The notes under the pieces are model-generated. The model was not told the DNA's origin. It searched no databases and saw only the letters and a list, made by a program, of their open reading frames with translations. Position numbers and translations under genes: made by a program. Shown one piece after another: positions 1 to 7,843 of a stretch of DNA of 64,000 bases. The DNA comes from Saprospiraceae bacterium. Its GTDB lineage: Bacteria > Bacteroidota > Bacteroidia > Chitinophagales > Saprospiraceae. Location of the stretch: positions 62,001 through 126,000 of the forward strand of contig JAJCYI010000163.1 of assembly GCA_029263015.1 (NCBI GenBank), read 5' to 3'. The stretch's first letter is position 1. Every line of letters begins with the position of its first letter.

Positions 1-33
1 GGCAGGAGTTGCCAGTGCATAATATCAATATTT

Positions 34-1065
34 TCATGCGTAATATTTTTTCTTTAAAAATAAGGAGATGTTTACCAATGCAATCAAAACCGGAACTTCG
101 ACCAATGGCCCAATAACCCCTGCAAATGCTTGTTGGGAGTTTAGTCCGAATACACCAATCGCAACAGCGATGGCCAATTCAAAATTATTTCCAGTAGCGG
201 TAAAGGCAACAGAGGCGTTGCGTTTGTAATCTATTTTCATGGCGAGCCCAATAAAAAAACTAATAAAAAACATGACCAAAAAATAAATGATTAACGGTAC
301 AGCTATTTTTAAAACATCGAAAGGAATTTCCACAATCATTTCACCTTTTAAACTGAACATTAAAACGATAGTGGCCAATAGGGCAATGAGCGTTATTGGA
401 GAAATAAAAGGGATAAACTTAGTGCTGTACCATTTTTCGCCTTTATATTTCGTCAAATATTTACGGCTTAAAAATCCGGCAAGGAATGGGATGCCCAAAT
501 AAATAAATACGCTCTTTGCTACTTCCGAAATGGATATATTTACGTCGAAACCTTCCAGCCCAAAATATTGAGGCAACACCGAAATAAAAAGCCAGGCATA
601 AAAACTATAAGTGAGTACTTGAAATACACTGTTTAATGCCACCAGCGTGGCACCATATTCCCTGCTGGCATTCGCCAAATCATTCCACACCAAAACCATG
701 GCAATACAGCGGGCCAGACCGATGAGTATAAGCCCAGCCATATAACCTGGTTCGTCCCGCAAAAAAACAATGGCCAGCCCAAACATTAATAGCGGCCCTA
801 TTATCCAATTTAATACAAGCGATAAAGTCAATAAACGGGAGTCTTTGAGAACAGTAGGTATTAATCCATAATTTACTTTTGCCAGCGGCGGGTACATCAT
901 CAATATCAAGCCGATCGCCAATGGGATATTGGTGGTGCCGACCGATAAGGCATCTGTCGCATCGGCAATTTGAGGAAAATAATACCCCAGTCCCACACCG
1001 ATCAGCATGGCCAGAAATATCCATAGGGTCAAAAATCTGTCAAGTAGTTTCAATCGTTTTTTCAT
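34..1065 (-). CDS. acr3: ACR3-family arsenite efflux permease
   Basis: Integral membrane arsenite/antimonite exporter of the ACR3 (bile/arsenite/riboflavin transporter) family, 343 residues, the usual size. About ten hydrophobic segments are visible. The conserved block [16 protein letters not shown] carries the membrane cysteine that the family uses for As(III) translocation, and the later block [20 protein letters not shown] is also typical. It is the last gene of a minus-strand operon after arsR and a broken thioredoxin-like gene, so it should be derepressed by ArsR when arsenite is present. The start ATG lies only a few bases after the thioredoxin-like remnant stop. The family call is secure; specificity for arsenite rather than antimonite is inferred from the operon. 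Confidence 0.93.
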   Translation of the reverse strand: MKKRLKLLDRFLTLWIFLAMLIGVGLGYYFPQIADATDALSVGTTNIPLAIGLILMMYPPLAKVNYGLIPTVLKDSRLLTLSLVLNWIIGPLLMFGLAIVFLRDEPGYMAGLILIGLARCIAMVLVWNDLANASREYGATLVALNSVFQVLTYSFYAWLFISVLPQYFGLEGFDVNISISEVAKSVFIYLGIPFLAGFLSRKYLTKYKGEKWYSTKFIPFISPITLIALLATIVLMFSLKGEMIVEIPFDVLKIAVPLIIYFLVMFFISFFIGLAMKIDYKRNASVAFTATGNNFELAIAVAIGVFGLNSQQAFAGVIGPLVEVPVLIALVNISLFLKKKYYA

Positions 1066-1068
1066 CTG

Positions 1069-1170
1069 TTATCTTTTTAACAGTACCGGAAATGGAACAT
1101 GCTTTTTGCACGGTGTTGTGGTCTTTTTGCATTTGGGGCAGCCAGTACCGAGGATTTTTAGGTTCTTCAT
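1069..1170 (-). pseudogene. truncated, frameshifted thioredoxin-like (redox-active disulfide) gene
   Basis: The start reads MKNLKILGTGCPKCKKTT, the N-terminus of the small redox-active disulfide/thioredoxin-fold proteins often found in ars operons, with the active-site CPKC. After TT the frame goes to an unrelated tail and stops after 33 residues. The next frame continues as VQKACSISG, which fits a one-base frameshift, but it also stops about 20 codons later. The roughly 75-residue family length is therefore not reached in any frame, suggesting a frameshift plus an internal deletion. It lies between arsR and acr3 and has probably lost function. A longer open frame to 1275 exists but lacks a plausible start. 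Confidence 0.6.
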
Positions 1171-1220
1171 TTTTTTATATTTTGAGAAATTAGAATTTGA
1201 GAGCCTTTCCTTAATAGTCA

Positions 1221-1236
1221 ATCGCAAATAAACGAT
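1221..1236. promoter_or_regulatory. ArsR-type operator 2 (intra-operon)
   Basis: ATCGCAAATAAACGAT, with inverted ATCG/CGAT ends. It matches the palindrome upstream of arsR at 14 of 16 positions. It lies between arsR and the thioredoxin-like remnant, so it may control a second internal promoter for acr3. The minus-strand reading holds TTTATTTG, one base off the Bacteroidota -7 consensus TAnnTTTG. Confidence 0.6.
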
Positions 1237-1255
1237 TTGATTGGGCAAAAAAATA

Positions 1256-1561
1256 TCACTCAAAAAAAGCAGCAAATAGTAGCTTGGCTTTTTGCCAGTT
1301 TTCTTTATTGATACAGTACTTTATTTTGGGCGGATTGATTTCTCCCTGTATCAACCCTGCGTTTTTCAGTTCTTTCAAATGCTGGGAAACGGTGGATTGA
1401 GCAATGGGCAGCACCTCTACCAAATCGCCCGTAAAACAACAACTCTGCGTATTCAAAAGGTGTAAAATCTCAATCCGAGTAGGATGGGCAAGGGCTTTGG
1501 CGAATTTGGCCAATTCCTCTTTTGTATTTACTGAAACGACTTGTTCTGCTATTATTTTCAT
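1256..1561 (-). CDS. arsR: ArsR-family metalloregulatory repressor
   Basis: Small winged-helix repressor of 101 residues, typical for ArsR/SmtB. The recognition helix region reads [22 protein letters not shown] and is followed by a wing ([11 protein letters not shown]). A vicinal pair Cys41-Cys42 precedes the DNA-binding helices, consistent with As(III) binding near the ArsR metal site. It is first in a minus-strand operon with the thioredoxin-like remnant and acr3. A palindrome overlapping the likely promoter lies 19 bases upstream of the start codon, and a second copy lies just downstream of the gene, so autoregulation is expected. Confidence 0.93.
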   Translation of the reverse strand: MKIIAEQVVSVNTKEELAKFAKALAHPTRIEILHLLNTQSCCFTGDLVEVLPIAQSTVSQHLKELKNAGLIQGEINPPKIKYCINKENWQKAKLLFAAFFE

Positions 1562-1579
1562 TCTTTCTTTTTAATACCA

Positions 1580-1595
1580 ATCGCAAATCTACGAT
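1580..1595. promoter_or_regulatory. ArsR-type operator 1 overlapping the arsR promoter
   Basis: ATCGCAAATCTACGAT is an imperfect palindrome 19 bases upstream of the arsR start. On the minus strand it contains TAGATTTG (1584-1591), an exact Bacteroidota -7 element (TAnnTTTG). An ATTG sits 20 bases further upstream (1612-1615), in the position of the -33 element. Operator and promoter therefore overlap, as expected for autorepression. Confidence 0.65.
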
Positions 1596-1840
1596 AGGCG
1601 ATTACGAATGCCAATTTATACTGAATAAATTTCATCTAAGTAATCGGACATATTTATGTTGATATTTCCAAAACCCCAACAAGTCCTAAGTTCCTATCTT
1701 CCTCAAACCTCCAAAAATCCCTAACTTGCGCCGTTTTCGTAATTAATTGGGGCACAGCTTTAAGTTGCACCTTAAACTCAAGTTACACACCAATCAAAAG
1801 CATAGCCAATATAATCTCCGTTCTCTTCCATCCTTTATTG

Positions 1841-2452
1841 ATGGTGACCTACATGCTGATCCTCTTGTTATTGGTCAATCCTTATCAATTTGGGGTGTAC
1901 AGTATTTCCGATCAATGGAAACTGATCATGCTCGTTTTTTTGTCCTCTTTTGTTATGCCCGCTTTTGCTCTTTTCCTAATGCGGCAACTAAAAATGGTAT
2001 CCTCTCTTGCGCTGCACGACCGGCACGAACGCATCGGCCCATATATTATCAGCGGGCTATTTTACATGTGGATGTTCATTAATTTCAAACACAATCAATC
2101 TATTCCGTTTGCGCTGACAGTGGCCACTTTGGGCGCCACAATCGGACTTTTTTTTGCCTTCTTTTTCAATAATTTCACTAAAATAAGTGCCCACGCCGTG
2201 GGCATGGGCGGCCTGACTGGCCTGGCAGCCATCAATTCAATATACTTCAGCTTCGACACTTTTGCATTGAACACCTGGTGGTTTGGCCCAGTGGAATTCA
2301 GTACCAACTTTGTGGTGATGATAATTGTCGTTTTGACGGGGATTGTCTGCACGGCGAGGATGATAGTGGACGCACATACGCCAAAGCAAATTTACGGTGG
2401 ACTTGCTGCTGGGTTTGCAGCCCAATTTATTGCGTTGTGGTTTTTGCAGTGA
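1841..2452 (+). CDS. PAP2-like integral membrane protein
   Basis: About 204 residues, mostly hydrophobic, with six or so predicted membrane segments. Two short blocks resemble a reduced PAP2 phosphatase signature: SAHAVGMGGLTG in the place of the PSGH motif, and TARMIVDAHTPKQIYGG, with Arg and His spaced as in the SRX5HXXXD motif. It could be a lipid phosphatase relative or a catalytically reduced membrane protein. The first usable start is ATG 1841 (or TTG 1838). However, the same frame continues upstream without a stop and reads KSIANIISVLFHPLL, which looks like a genuine first membrane segment, so the true start may lie near 1793-1802 at a non-canonical codon. Confidence 0.6.
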   Translation: MVTYMLILLLLVNPYQFGVYSISDQWKLIMLVFLSSFVMPAFALFLMRQLKMVSSLALHDRHERIGPYIISGLFYMWMFINFKHNQSIPFALTVATLGATIGLFFAFFFNNFTKISAHAVGMGGLTGLAAINSIYFSFDTFALNTWWFGPVEFSTNFVVMIIVVLTGIVCTARMIVDAHTPKQIYGGLAAGFAAQFIALWFLQ

Positions 2453-2675
2453 TTTTCTCGAATCGCCAACACTTGCTTTGTGTTATTGAAAACTGACGTA
2501 CGCAGCAAGCCAATAATTATTTTCTTCTCAACATAATTAGGAATGGACTGTACTCGTATCGGCTGGTGGCCCGGCGGCGTACTGTTTGAGCGGAGCGAGT
2601 TTTTTGGCGACCCACCCGCGCAGATGGGTACCGAAGGATCCTCGCTGACTAAATTCAGTCATCAGTTAATAGATA

Positions 2676-2969
2676 TCACGTCTCCGAAACCACTTCCACG
2701 CTCCAAGCTTCTGCTCTTTCCGCAAACAGTACTTTCGTTTTTTTCCAAACAGCTTTGAACAGGTCAGATTGGCGGTAATTGTCGAGGGCGGATTCGTCCT
2801 CCCAAAAACTATAAGTGAATAAAACATTGGATTCGTCCACCCCTCTCCACAGTTCCAAATGATGACAACCTTTAAAACCTCTTATCCGGTATTTGATGTC
2901 CTCAAAATCAGATAGGAAGTCAGGAATGGCTTCGGGGCGAAAGGTCATTTTGACTACGCGTTTTATCAT
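2676..2969 (-). CDS. antibiotic biosynthesis monooxygenase (ABM) domain protein
   Basis: A 97-residue single-domain protein with the ferredoxin-like ABM pattern: N-terminal strand RVVKMTFRPE, the central FKGCHHLELWRGVDESNVLFTYSFWEDESAL block, and a C-terminal helix DLFKAVWKKTKVLF. Such proteins are small cytoplasmic dimers, some acting as cofactor-free oxygenases or haem-degrading enzymes, many with no known substrate. It is transcribed alone and followed by about 220 bases of non-coding DNA. Family assignment is good; substrate unknown. Confidence 0.75.
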   Translation of the reverse strand: MIKRVVKMTFRPEAIPDFLSDFEDIKYRIRGFKGCHHLELWRGVDESNVLFTYSFWEDESALDNYRQSDLFKAVWKKTKVLFAERAEAWSVEVVSET

Positions 2970-3007
2970 AGTTTTAGTGAATAGTAATCAGTGATTCGAG
3001 ATTAGGG

Positions 3008-3051
3008 CATTTTTTACTTTTTACTTTTTACTTTTTACTTTTTACTTTTTA
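3008..3051. repeat. heptanucleotide microsatellite (TTTTTAC)n
   Basis: About five and a half head-to-tail copies of TTTTTAC in the gap between the ABM gene and the first cohesin-like gene. Similar short tandem repeats occur at 6991-7018 and 7712-7739. Confidence 0.8.
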
Positions 3052-3057
3052 ACCACA

Positions 3058-3666
3058 TCACTTAATCTCCACCTCGCCATTGGTAGCTGCAATATCCAAA
3101 AATTGGCTGTCAGCGTTGGAGATCTCAATAACGACAGGGGTGTCAGCAAATTCAACCGTTGTGCTGCTGCCTGTTTTCCCAATCACGTCAAAACAGACAT
3201 CATACAATTTAACACCATCGGGCTGGGAAATGCCTTGTACATTGGCATCGAACCAAGAATAGGCCAAGATGCCCTTGTCGGCTGCCCTTGTCCCGAAATT
3301 TTGGGCAGCCATGCCAGGCAGCCCAAAGCTTTTCACTTCCTTGAATTTCAGTATTTCCGGATTCCAAATCATAGTGTATTGCATCGACACAATTTGGTTA
3401 AACTGCGATGCCATAACTGACAGGCAAGTTTCTGACCCTTTGGTTGCCGAGGCATTTGAAATGCTCATTGGCAGCGAACCAACAACGGCTGGTCTCGCAG
3501 GTGTTGTTTCATTTGAAGGTGTATCCTTTTGCGCTGCCGCATCCTTCTTGGCTGATTCTATGGCCGCCTCCCGGGCAGTGTTGTCGCTGCCACATTGGAT
3601 GAAGAATATGGCCAAAAAAATGAATAAGATGGCTTTTGTCAAAATTTGCGTGATGTACGGATTCAT
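3058..3666 (-). CDS. cohesin-domain lipoprotein
   Basis: 202 residues with a hydrophobic leader ending in a lipobox (FIQC), so likely a lipoprotein. After an Ala/Lys-rich linker, residues about 65-200 form a cohesin-like beta domain: the blocks SETCLSVMASQFNQIVSMQYTMIWNPEILKF, ILAYSWFD and DGVKLYDVCFDVIGKTGSSTTVEF follow the cohesin/dockerin-binding fold pattern common in Bacteroidota secreted proteins. It is paralogous to the gene at 4285-4845, with which it shares the VSMQYTM/LTMQYSM and YDVCFDV/YEMCFEA blocks. No dockerin was seen in the window, so the role in protein docking is inferred only. Confidence 0.65.
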   Translation of the reverse strand: MNPYITQILTKAILFIFLAIFFIQCGSDNTAREAAIESAKKDAAAQKDTPSNETTPARPAVVGSLPMSISNASATKGSETCLSVMASQFNQIVSMQYTMIWNPEILKFKEVKSFGLPGMAAQNFGTRAADKGILAYSWFDANVQGISQPDGVKLYDVCFDVIGKTGSSTTVEFADTPVVIEISNADSQFLDIAATNGEVEIK

Positions 3667-3777
3667 TGTTCTTGAGTTTGTGAGTTCTTGGGTTCTTGGG
3701 TTCTTGGGTTTGTGAGTTTGTAAGTTCCTGAGTCACGCTAACTACTCACTAACTCAGAAACTCAAATACTCAGAAAC

Positions 3778-4254
3778 TCAAGATTCCCTGTCCGGCCATT
3801 TCACCGTGTCGTCATTAATGTAAAATGGACCAATTTGGATTTCGGAAAGTGCTCCATCTTCCAACCAAAAATTGATGGCAGCGCTGTCAGAGGTCAGTAC
3901 TTGCTGGCCTTCCTCTAAATTTTCAAGTTCCAGGTCTTCTATTCCAAGGCCGTCCAACACCCTCATCAATGCCAACTGCCCAAGACCAAATAGCTGCTTG
4001 CCCATAAGTTTGCAGTCAGCCGCAGTAGTAGCAATATTCACCAAACGCCAGTTATCTGTTTCGTCGAACCCAAGCGATAGTTCATGATCGTCGTAGTGCC
4101 AAGCTTCTGTGGGTTCTTCATGAAAACTACTGTGGGAATATTTTTCAATCTCACAGGGTTTGCCAAGAAGTGATTCCACCTCGCTGCGTGTCAGGCCAAA
4201 TTTCAATTCTCCGATGCCCGTGCCTGGTTTTATTGCTGTGAATTTGTGCTGCAT
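3778..4254 (-). CDS. hypothetical protein between two cohesin-like genes
   Basis: 158 residues, acidic, without a signal peptide or membrane segment. The N-terminal half (GTGIGELKFGLTRSEVESLLGKPCEIEKY) resembles the short helix-strand motif seen in SmpA/BamE-like and immunity-type proteins, where a GLT-SEV-LLG-P pattern is common, but this is not enough for a family call. It is 30 bases downstream of the second cohesin-like gene on the same strand and may be co-transcribed. Function unknown. Confidence 0.6.
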   Translation of the reverse strand: MQHKFTAIKPGTGIGELKFGLTRSEVESLLGKPCEIEKYSHSSFHEEPTEAWHYDDHELSLGFDETDNWRLVNIATTAADCKLMGKQLFGLGQLALMRVLDGLGIEDLELENLEEGQQVLTSDSAAINFWLEDGALSEIQIGPFYINDDTVKWPDRES

Positions 4255-4284
4255 GATATGACTCCTTTTACCTGACTCCTTGTA

Positions 4285-4845
4285 TTATTCAATCTTAACT
4301 TTTCCGGTTTCAGTTCGTAGATCAAGGAAAACGCTTGATGCGTTCGCAATTTCTATCATGGTGGGTTTACTCGTAAATTCGATGGTTGTTTCACTGCCCG
4401 TTTCACCAGTTGCTTCAAAGCACATTTCATAGAGTCGGACTCCGTCATCTTTGGTTACACCGAGCAATGCCTGGTCGTACCAGGAAAAAGTCAGAACACC
4501 TTCGTCCAACAGGTGAAGTCCAAAATTTCTGTTATCCAATCCATCTAGGCCATAGTTCTTTATTTGCTTGAACTTAAGCACATTGGCATCCCAAGCCATG
4601 CTGTATTGCATAGTCAGAATTTGCTTGAAATCATTGGCCGCTACGGCCACACACACTTCTTCACCTTTGACAACAGAAGCGTCTGCGGTCGATAAGGTGA
4701 TTGTTGCTACTGGTGGTTTTTGATAAACCACTTCCGGCACAAACCGATTACTTTCAGGTATTTGATGAACAGGTGGAACTAACGTGAATGCCGCCATGAT
4801 GGCTATGCTGAGGAACAAAAAGATGCGGTAGATTTTATGTTTCAT
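4285..4845 (-). CDS. secreted cohesin-like domain protein
   Basis: 186 residues with an N-terminal hydrophobic signal/anchor (IYRIFLFLSIAIMAAFTLV). The remainder is a single cohesin-like beta-sandwich: GEEVCVAVAANDFKQILTMQYSMAWDANVLKF, VLTFSWYD, DGVRLYEMCFEATGETGSETTIEF. It is clearly related to the lipoprotein at 3058-3666 but lacks the lipobox cysteine. The pair brackets one cytosolic-looking gene, suggesting a small operon reading 4845 to 3058. Partner unknown. Confidence 0.65.
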   Translation of the reverse strand: MKHKIYRIFLFLSIAIMAAFTLVPPVHQIPESNRFVPEVVYQKPPVATITLSTADASVVKGEEVCVAVAANDFKQILTMQYSMAWDANVLKFKQIKNYGLDGLDNRNFGLHLLDEGVLTFSWYDQALLGVTKDDGVRLYEMCFEATGETGSETTIEFTSKPTMIEIANASSVFLDLRTETGKVKIE

Positions 4846-4963
4846 TTCAAACGATTTTTGGAATTGGTTTCAAAAAACATACCCTGTGTTTTTTACGTCA
4901 ATTTGACAGGTTGCGGTTGGTGCGATATTCTCAAACAATCATAAATTATCATTCATAAATCAA

Positions 4964-6307
4964 TCACTCTGTCCAAAATGGGATTTGAAAAAAGGGGATA
5001 TTGGCCAGCGTATCTTGGCCTCCTGAAATCCTCTTGCCCAGTTTTCTCACTTCCACAACATGTCCCCCACGCGGCAAGTATGCTATATCAAGCATCGTTA
5101 CAAGGCCATATTCATTGTAATTGGGATGCCGATAAAACTTGAAATTATTACTATTCAATAGGCTATCACCAATTTGTATTTCATATAATTGGGATAGACA
5201 GGATAAAGCTGCATTAGAATTTCCCTTATTCGTTTCTACAACTATTCCGTCACCTGAAAATTGTAAAGATGTTCCAAAACCTTCCTCGTGAAAAGGCTCG
5301 AAATCAGGACAAATTTTTTCCAAAATTTGATTATCCTGCTTTGGCAAATAAGCAATGAACAATTGTAAAAAACCATTGTCCACAAACTTTGAAGGGATGC
5401 TTCCAGTCTCAATCAAAGATGTTTCGATTCGTTGATCATCATAGTGGCTATTGAGCATTGCCAAGCTGCCGGGTTCATCAGGATACCATACATGTGAATG
5501 AATTTTTTGGAAAAAAGCAAGGGTCACAACAATTACGTAAGGCAACATCAAGAATCCGACCCACTTCCCAAATTTATTGTCGATCAGATTATAATAGATT
5601 GGCCGGTACAGGAAAGACAATGTTATAAAGCTTAATAAACGATAAAAGGGCAAGTATATATGAGACAGCCATTTTATCCTTTTTAGATAACCTAAAGTGA
5701 GAAAATCAATGAAGTATAACAAGCCCCCAACTACCAGCAATATCAAAATAGGTAATTCAAGGGTTTCGTTCAACTCTTGCGAAATACTGCCTACTAAAGC
5801 ATCCATCACTACATTGATAAAAGTAACTACGAAAACAATGTACATACCAACGGATATCAACATAAAAACGATCAGAAAGGTAAAGGAAAAAACAACACTG
5901 CAAATTTTTTCCAGCTTTAGTATGTACTGATCAAAACTGCCAACTTTACGGCGTAGCAAGCGATCAAATTTTGGTGCCAGCTTGAGCGAGTCAAAATCTA
6001 TATCGCCAGAAACATATCGCAGACCAATGGTGCTGATCCAAATACCTCTTAAAAGCACATGCAGCACCAGGTTGATTAAAATAAATAGACATGCACCCAA
6101 TAATATAATGTAACCAATGTTTAGCAAACTATCCTCGTTGCCCAATCCATGTGAAGCTAACGCTATGTCTCTTCCAAAACCTGTCAATCCCTGCCACGCA
6201 CCCAGCATAAGGAAAATCGAAAAACCTGAGATGACCAGCTCCAACTGCCAACTTTCACGCTGGAGTTTGTTGAGCCATTTTGTGAGTTTATATTGGTCTG
6301 TTTGCAT
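4964..6307 (-). CDS. multi-spanning membrane protein of unknown function
   Basis: 447 residues. Roughly the first 290 hold five to six membrane spans (for example LVISGFSIFLMLGAW, NIGYIILLGACLFILINLVL, ICSVVFSFTFLIVFMLI, LPILILLVVGGLLYFI, WVGFLMLPYVIVVTLAFF). The last 150 residues look soluble and probably extracytoplasmic, with an acidic segment EKICPDFEPFHEEGFGTSLQ. No family recognised and no catalytic motif seen. It is followed by the amidohydrolase gene upstream on the same strand with about 70 bases between them. Confidence 0.7.
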   Translation of the reverse strand: MQTDQYKLTKWLNKLQRESWQLELVISGFSIFLMLGAWQGLTGFGRDIALASHGLGNEDSLLNIGYIILLGACLFILINLVLHVLLRGIWISTIGLRYVSGDIDFDSLKLAPKFDRLLRRKVGSFDQYILKLEKICSVVFSFTFLIVFMLISVGMYIVFVVTFINVVMDALVGSISQELNETLELPILILLVVGGLLYFIDFLTLGYLKRIKWLSHIYLPFYRLLSFITLSFLYRPIYYNLIDNKFGKWVGFLMLPYVIVVTLAFFQKIHSHVWYPDEPGSLAMLNSHYDDQRIETSLIETGSIPSKFVDNGFLQLFIAYLPKQDNQILEKICPDFEPFHEEGFGTSLQFSGDGIVVETNKGNSNAALSCLSQLYEIQIGDSLLNSNNFKFYRHPNYNEYGLVTMLDIAYLPRGGHVVEVRKLGKRISGGQDTLANIPFFQIPFWTE

Positions 6308-6378
6308 GAATGGTAAAGTAAAAAGGTTAAAGTAAAAAATAGTGGCTTCTTTGGTTAATTCCTTATACTAAACCCTAA

Positions 6379-7596
6379 TTATAAAAGCCGTTTTACCGTG
6401 GTGTCACTATTCAATGTCAAATCTGGATCAATGCTCAAAAGGTTCAACCCAGGTGTTTTCCCCACCTCAATGCTGCCGAGGTCATCCTCAAAACCAAGCG
6501 CTTCTGCTCCATTCAGTGTCGCCCATTTCAGCAAAGTTTCAAAATCAATATAAGACTGAAAACGGGCGATGGTTTTCATTTCTTCCAGCACGGAAAGCTG
6601 CCAATTAGAAGTGAGGCTGTCGGTGCCGATGGTCATTTTTGCACCATTGTCTATAAAACGTCGATAATCGGGCATGCGGTTTTCGATGTACAAATTGGCA
6701 TTGGCGCAGGTGGCCCAAAATACATTGTTGATTGTTGATTGTTGATTGATGGCACCCCAGGCATGGGCGGCTTTTATGTCTTCTTCGGTGGTCATGGTGT
6801 TGTGGACAAACAGGGTGCGCTGCGATGGATCCATGTGCTTCATAGCGTAATAGATCGCTCGTTTTCCAGTAGCTTTGAAATGGTCAATATCGATGCCGAA
6901 GCCTTTGTAGAAATCAAGGAATGCACCTTCTTTGGTCAAAAAGAACTGGTCTTCGTGGGGGGTTTCCTGGTTGTGGAGGCTGACGGTTAGTTTTGAGTTT
7001 TGAGTTTTGAGTTTTGAGTTTGCTTTGTTTATTAACTCAAATAGTTTTGAAGAAACAGTGTAAGGGGAATGGGGGACGGCACTTTTGCGGTTGCCGTTTT
7101 CACCGCTCTGTTTTTCAAAAACCTGCCAATAATCATCAAAAGTCTTTTGTGCCCAATCGTCGTGGAGGAAATTGAACATTTCCACGAAGGTGTAATAACG
7201 GATGGGGCTTTTTGATTTAGTGGCAGCAGTATCTACCTTATTAGAAATATCACCGACCGCGACAATGCCCCCATCGTACATTTCCTGGTCTGCTTGTTCG
7301 ATGGCAGCATCGATTTGTTCCTGCGGCACATCGCGGTGTTTCACGACAGTAGAAATAAAAGGGATGAGGCCAGTGCCAGTTGGCGCCACGCCCTTCATAT
7401 GCGACAGCTCGAGGTGGCAATGGGTGTTGATGAAGCCAGGCACGATGGCGCCTTTATGATATTCAAGACTGACAGGGTCGTGGTCTTCCCGTTTGTCTAT
7501 TTTTTGGATATTGCCTTTTTCATCAATAATGAGTACTCCTTTTTCGATGGATGGGCTGCTGACAGGAAAAATGTGATCGGCGGTGATTTTTCGCAT
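6379..7596 (-). CDS. amidohydrolase-superfamily metal-dependent hydrolase
   Basis: 405 residues, cytoplasmic. The N-terminal beta domain leads into the metal site PGFINTHCHLELSHMKG (HxH). Later blocks include VSLHNQETPHEDQFF, LFVHNTMTTEED and MTIGTDSLTSNWQLSVLEEM, which supply further metal ligands and the catalytic Asp of the TIM-barrel deaminase/chlorohydrolase group. Cytosine/guanine deaminase-like or aminodeoxyfutalosine deaminase-like activity is plausible but unproven. An oddity is a run NSKLKTQNSKL encoded by four perfect copies of a 7-bp unit (6991-7018), which replaces a normal loop and looks like a microsatellite caught inside the gene. Confidence 0.8.
   Translation of the reverse strand: MRKITADHIFPVSSPSIEKGVLIIDEKGNIQKIDKREDHDPVSLEYHKGAIVPGFINTHCHLELSHMKGVAPTGTGLIPFISTVVKHRDVPQEQIDAAIEQADQEMYDGGIVAVGDISNKVDTAATKSKSPIRYYTFVEMFNFLHDDWAQKTFDDYWQVFEKQSGENGNRKSAVPHSPYTVSSKLFELINKANSKLKTQNSKLTVSLHNQETPHEDQFFLTKEGAFLDFYKGFGIDIDHFKATGKRAIYYAMKHMDPSQRTLFVHNTMTTEEDIKAAHAWGAINQQSTINNVFWATCANANLYIENRMPDYRRFIDNGAKMTIGTDSLTSNWQLSVLEEMKTIARFQSYIDFETLLKWATLNGAEALGFEDDLGSIEVGKTPGLNLLSIDPDLTLNSDTTVKRLL
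6991..7018. repeat. in-gene heptanucleotide tandem repeat (TTTTGAG)4
   Basis: Four perfect copies of TTTTGAG on the plus strand inside the amidohydrolase gene, read on the minus strand as ANSKLKTQNSKL. Because the unit is 7 bp, a change of one copy would shift the reading frame. Confidence 0.85.
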
Positions 7597-7686
7597 ATTG
7601 GTTTTGTTTTATTTTTCAAACCCAAAGGTAGAAAGCTTGTTGAGAAACCAATCGCGTTAATTTATTAGTTTGATCTACCTAACTAC

Positions 7687-7840
7687 CTGGACTTTTGACA
7701 TTAGACAAAAAGACATTAGACATTAGACATTAGACATTAGAAACTTGAGAAAATAACACCTGATTATCAATGATTTACAAAAGTATTTTTCGTTAATTAG
7801 TCTAAAATCTATTGTCTAACGTCTAATGTCAAAAGTCCAG
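7687..7840. repeat. MITE-like element, copy 1
   Basis: 154-bp non-coding element with a perfect 20-bp terminal inverted repeat: CTGGACTTTTGACATTAGAC at 7687-7706 and its complement at 7821-7840. The interior includes four GACATTA units (7712-7739) and the stretch TGATTATCAATGATTTACAA. A second copy lies at 17294-17436 and a fragment at 41683-41718. There is no open frame, so it is not autonomous. It ends three bases before the stop codon of the response regulator. Confidence 0.8.
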
Positions 7841-7843
7841 TAA

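Noticed and set aside
1747-2082. 111-codon ORF overlapping the PAP2-like gene
   Set aside because: It is out of frame with the membrane protein, whose hydrophobic pattern is far more convincing.
2543-2758. 71-codon plus-strand ORF in the GC-rich island
   Set aside because: It overlaps the end of the ABM gene on the other strand and has no coding signature.
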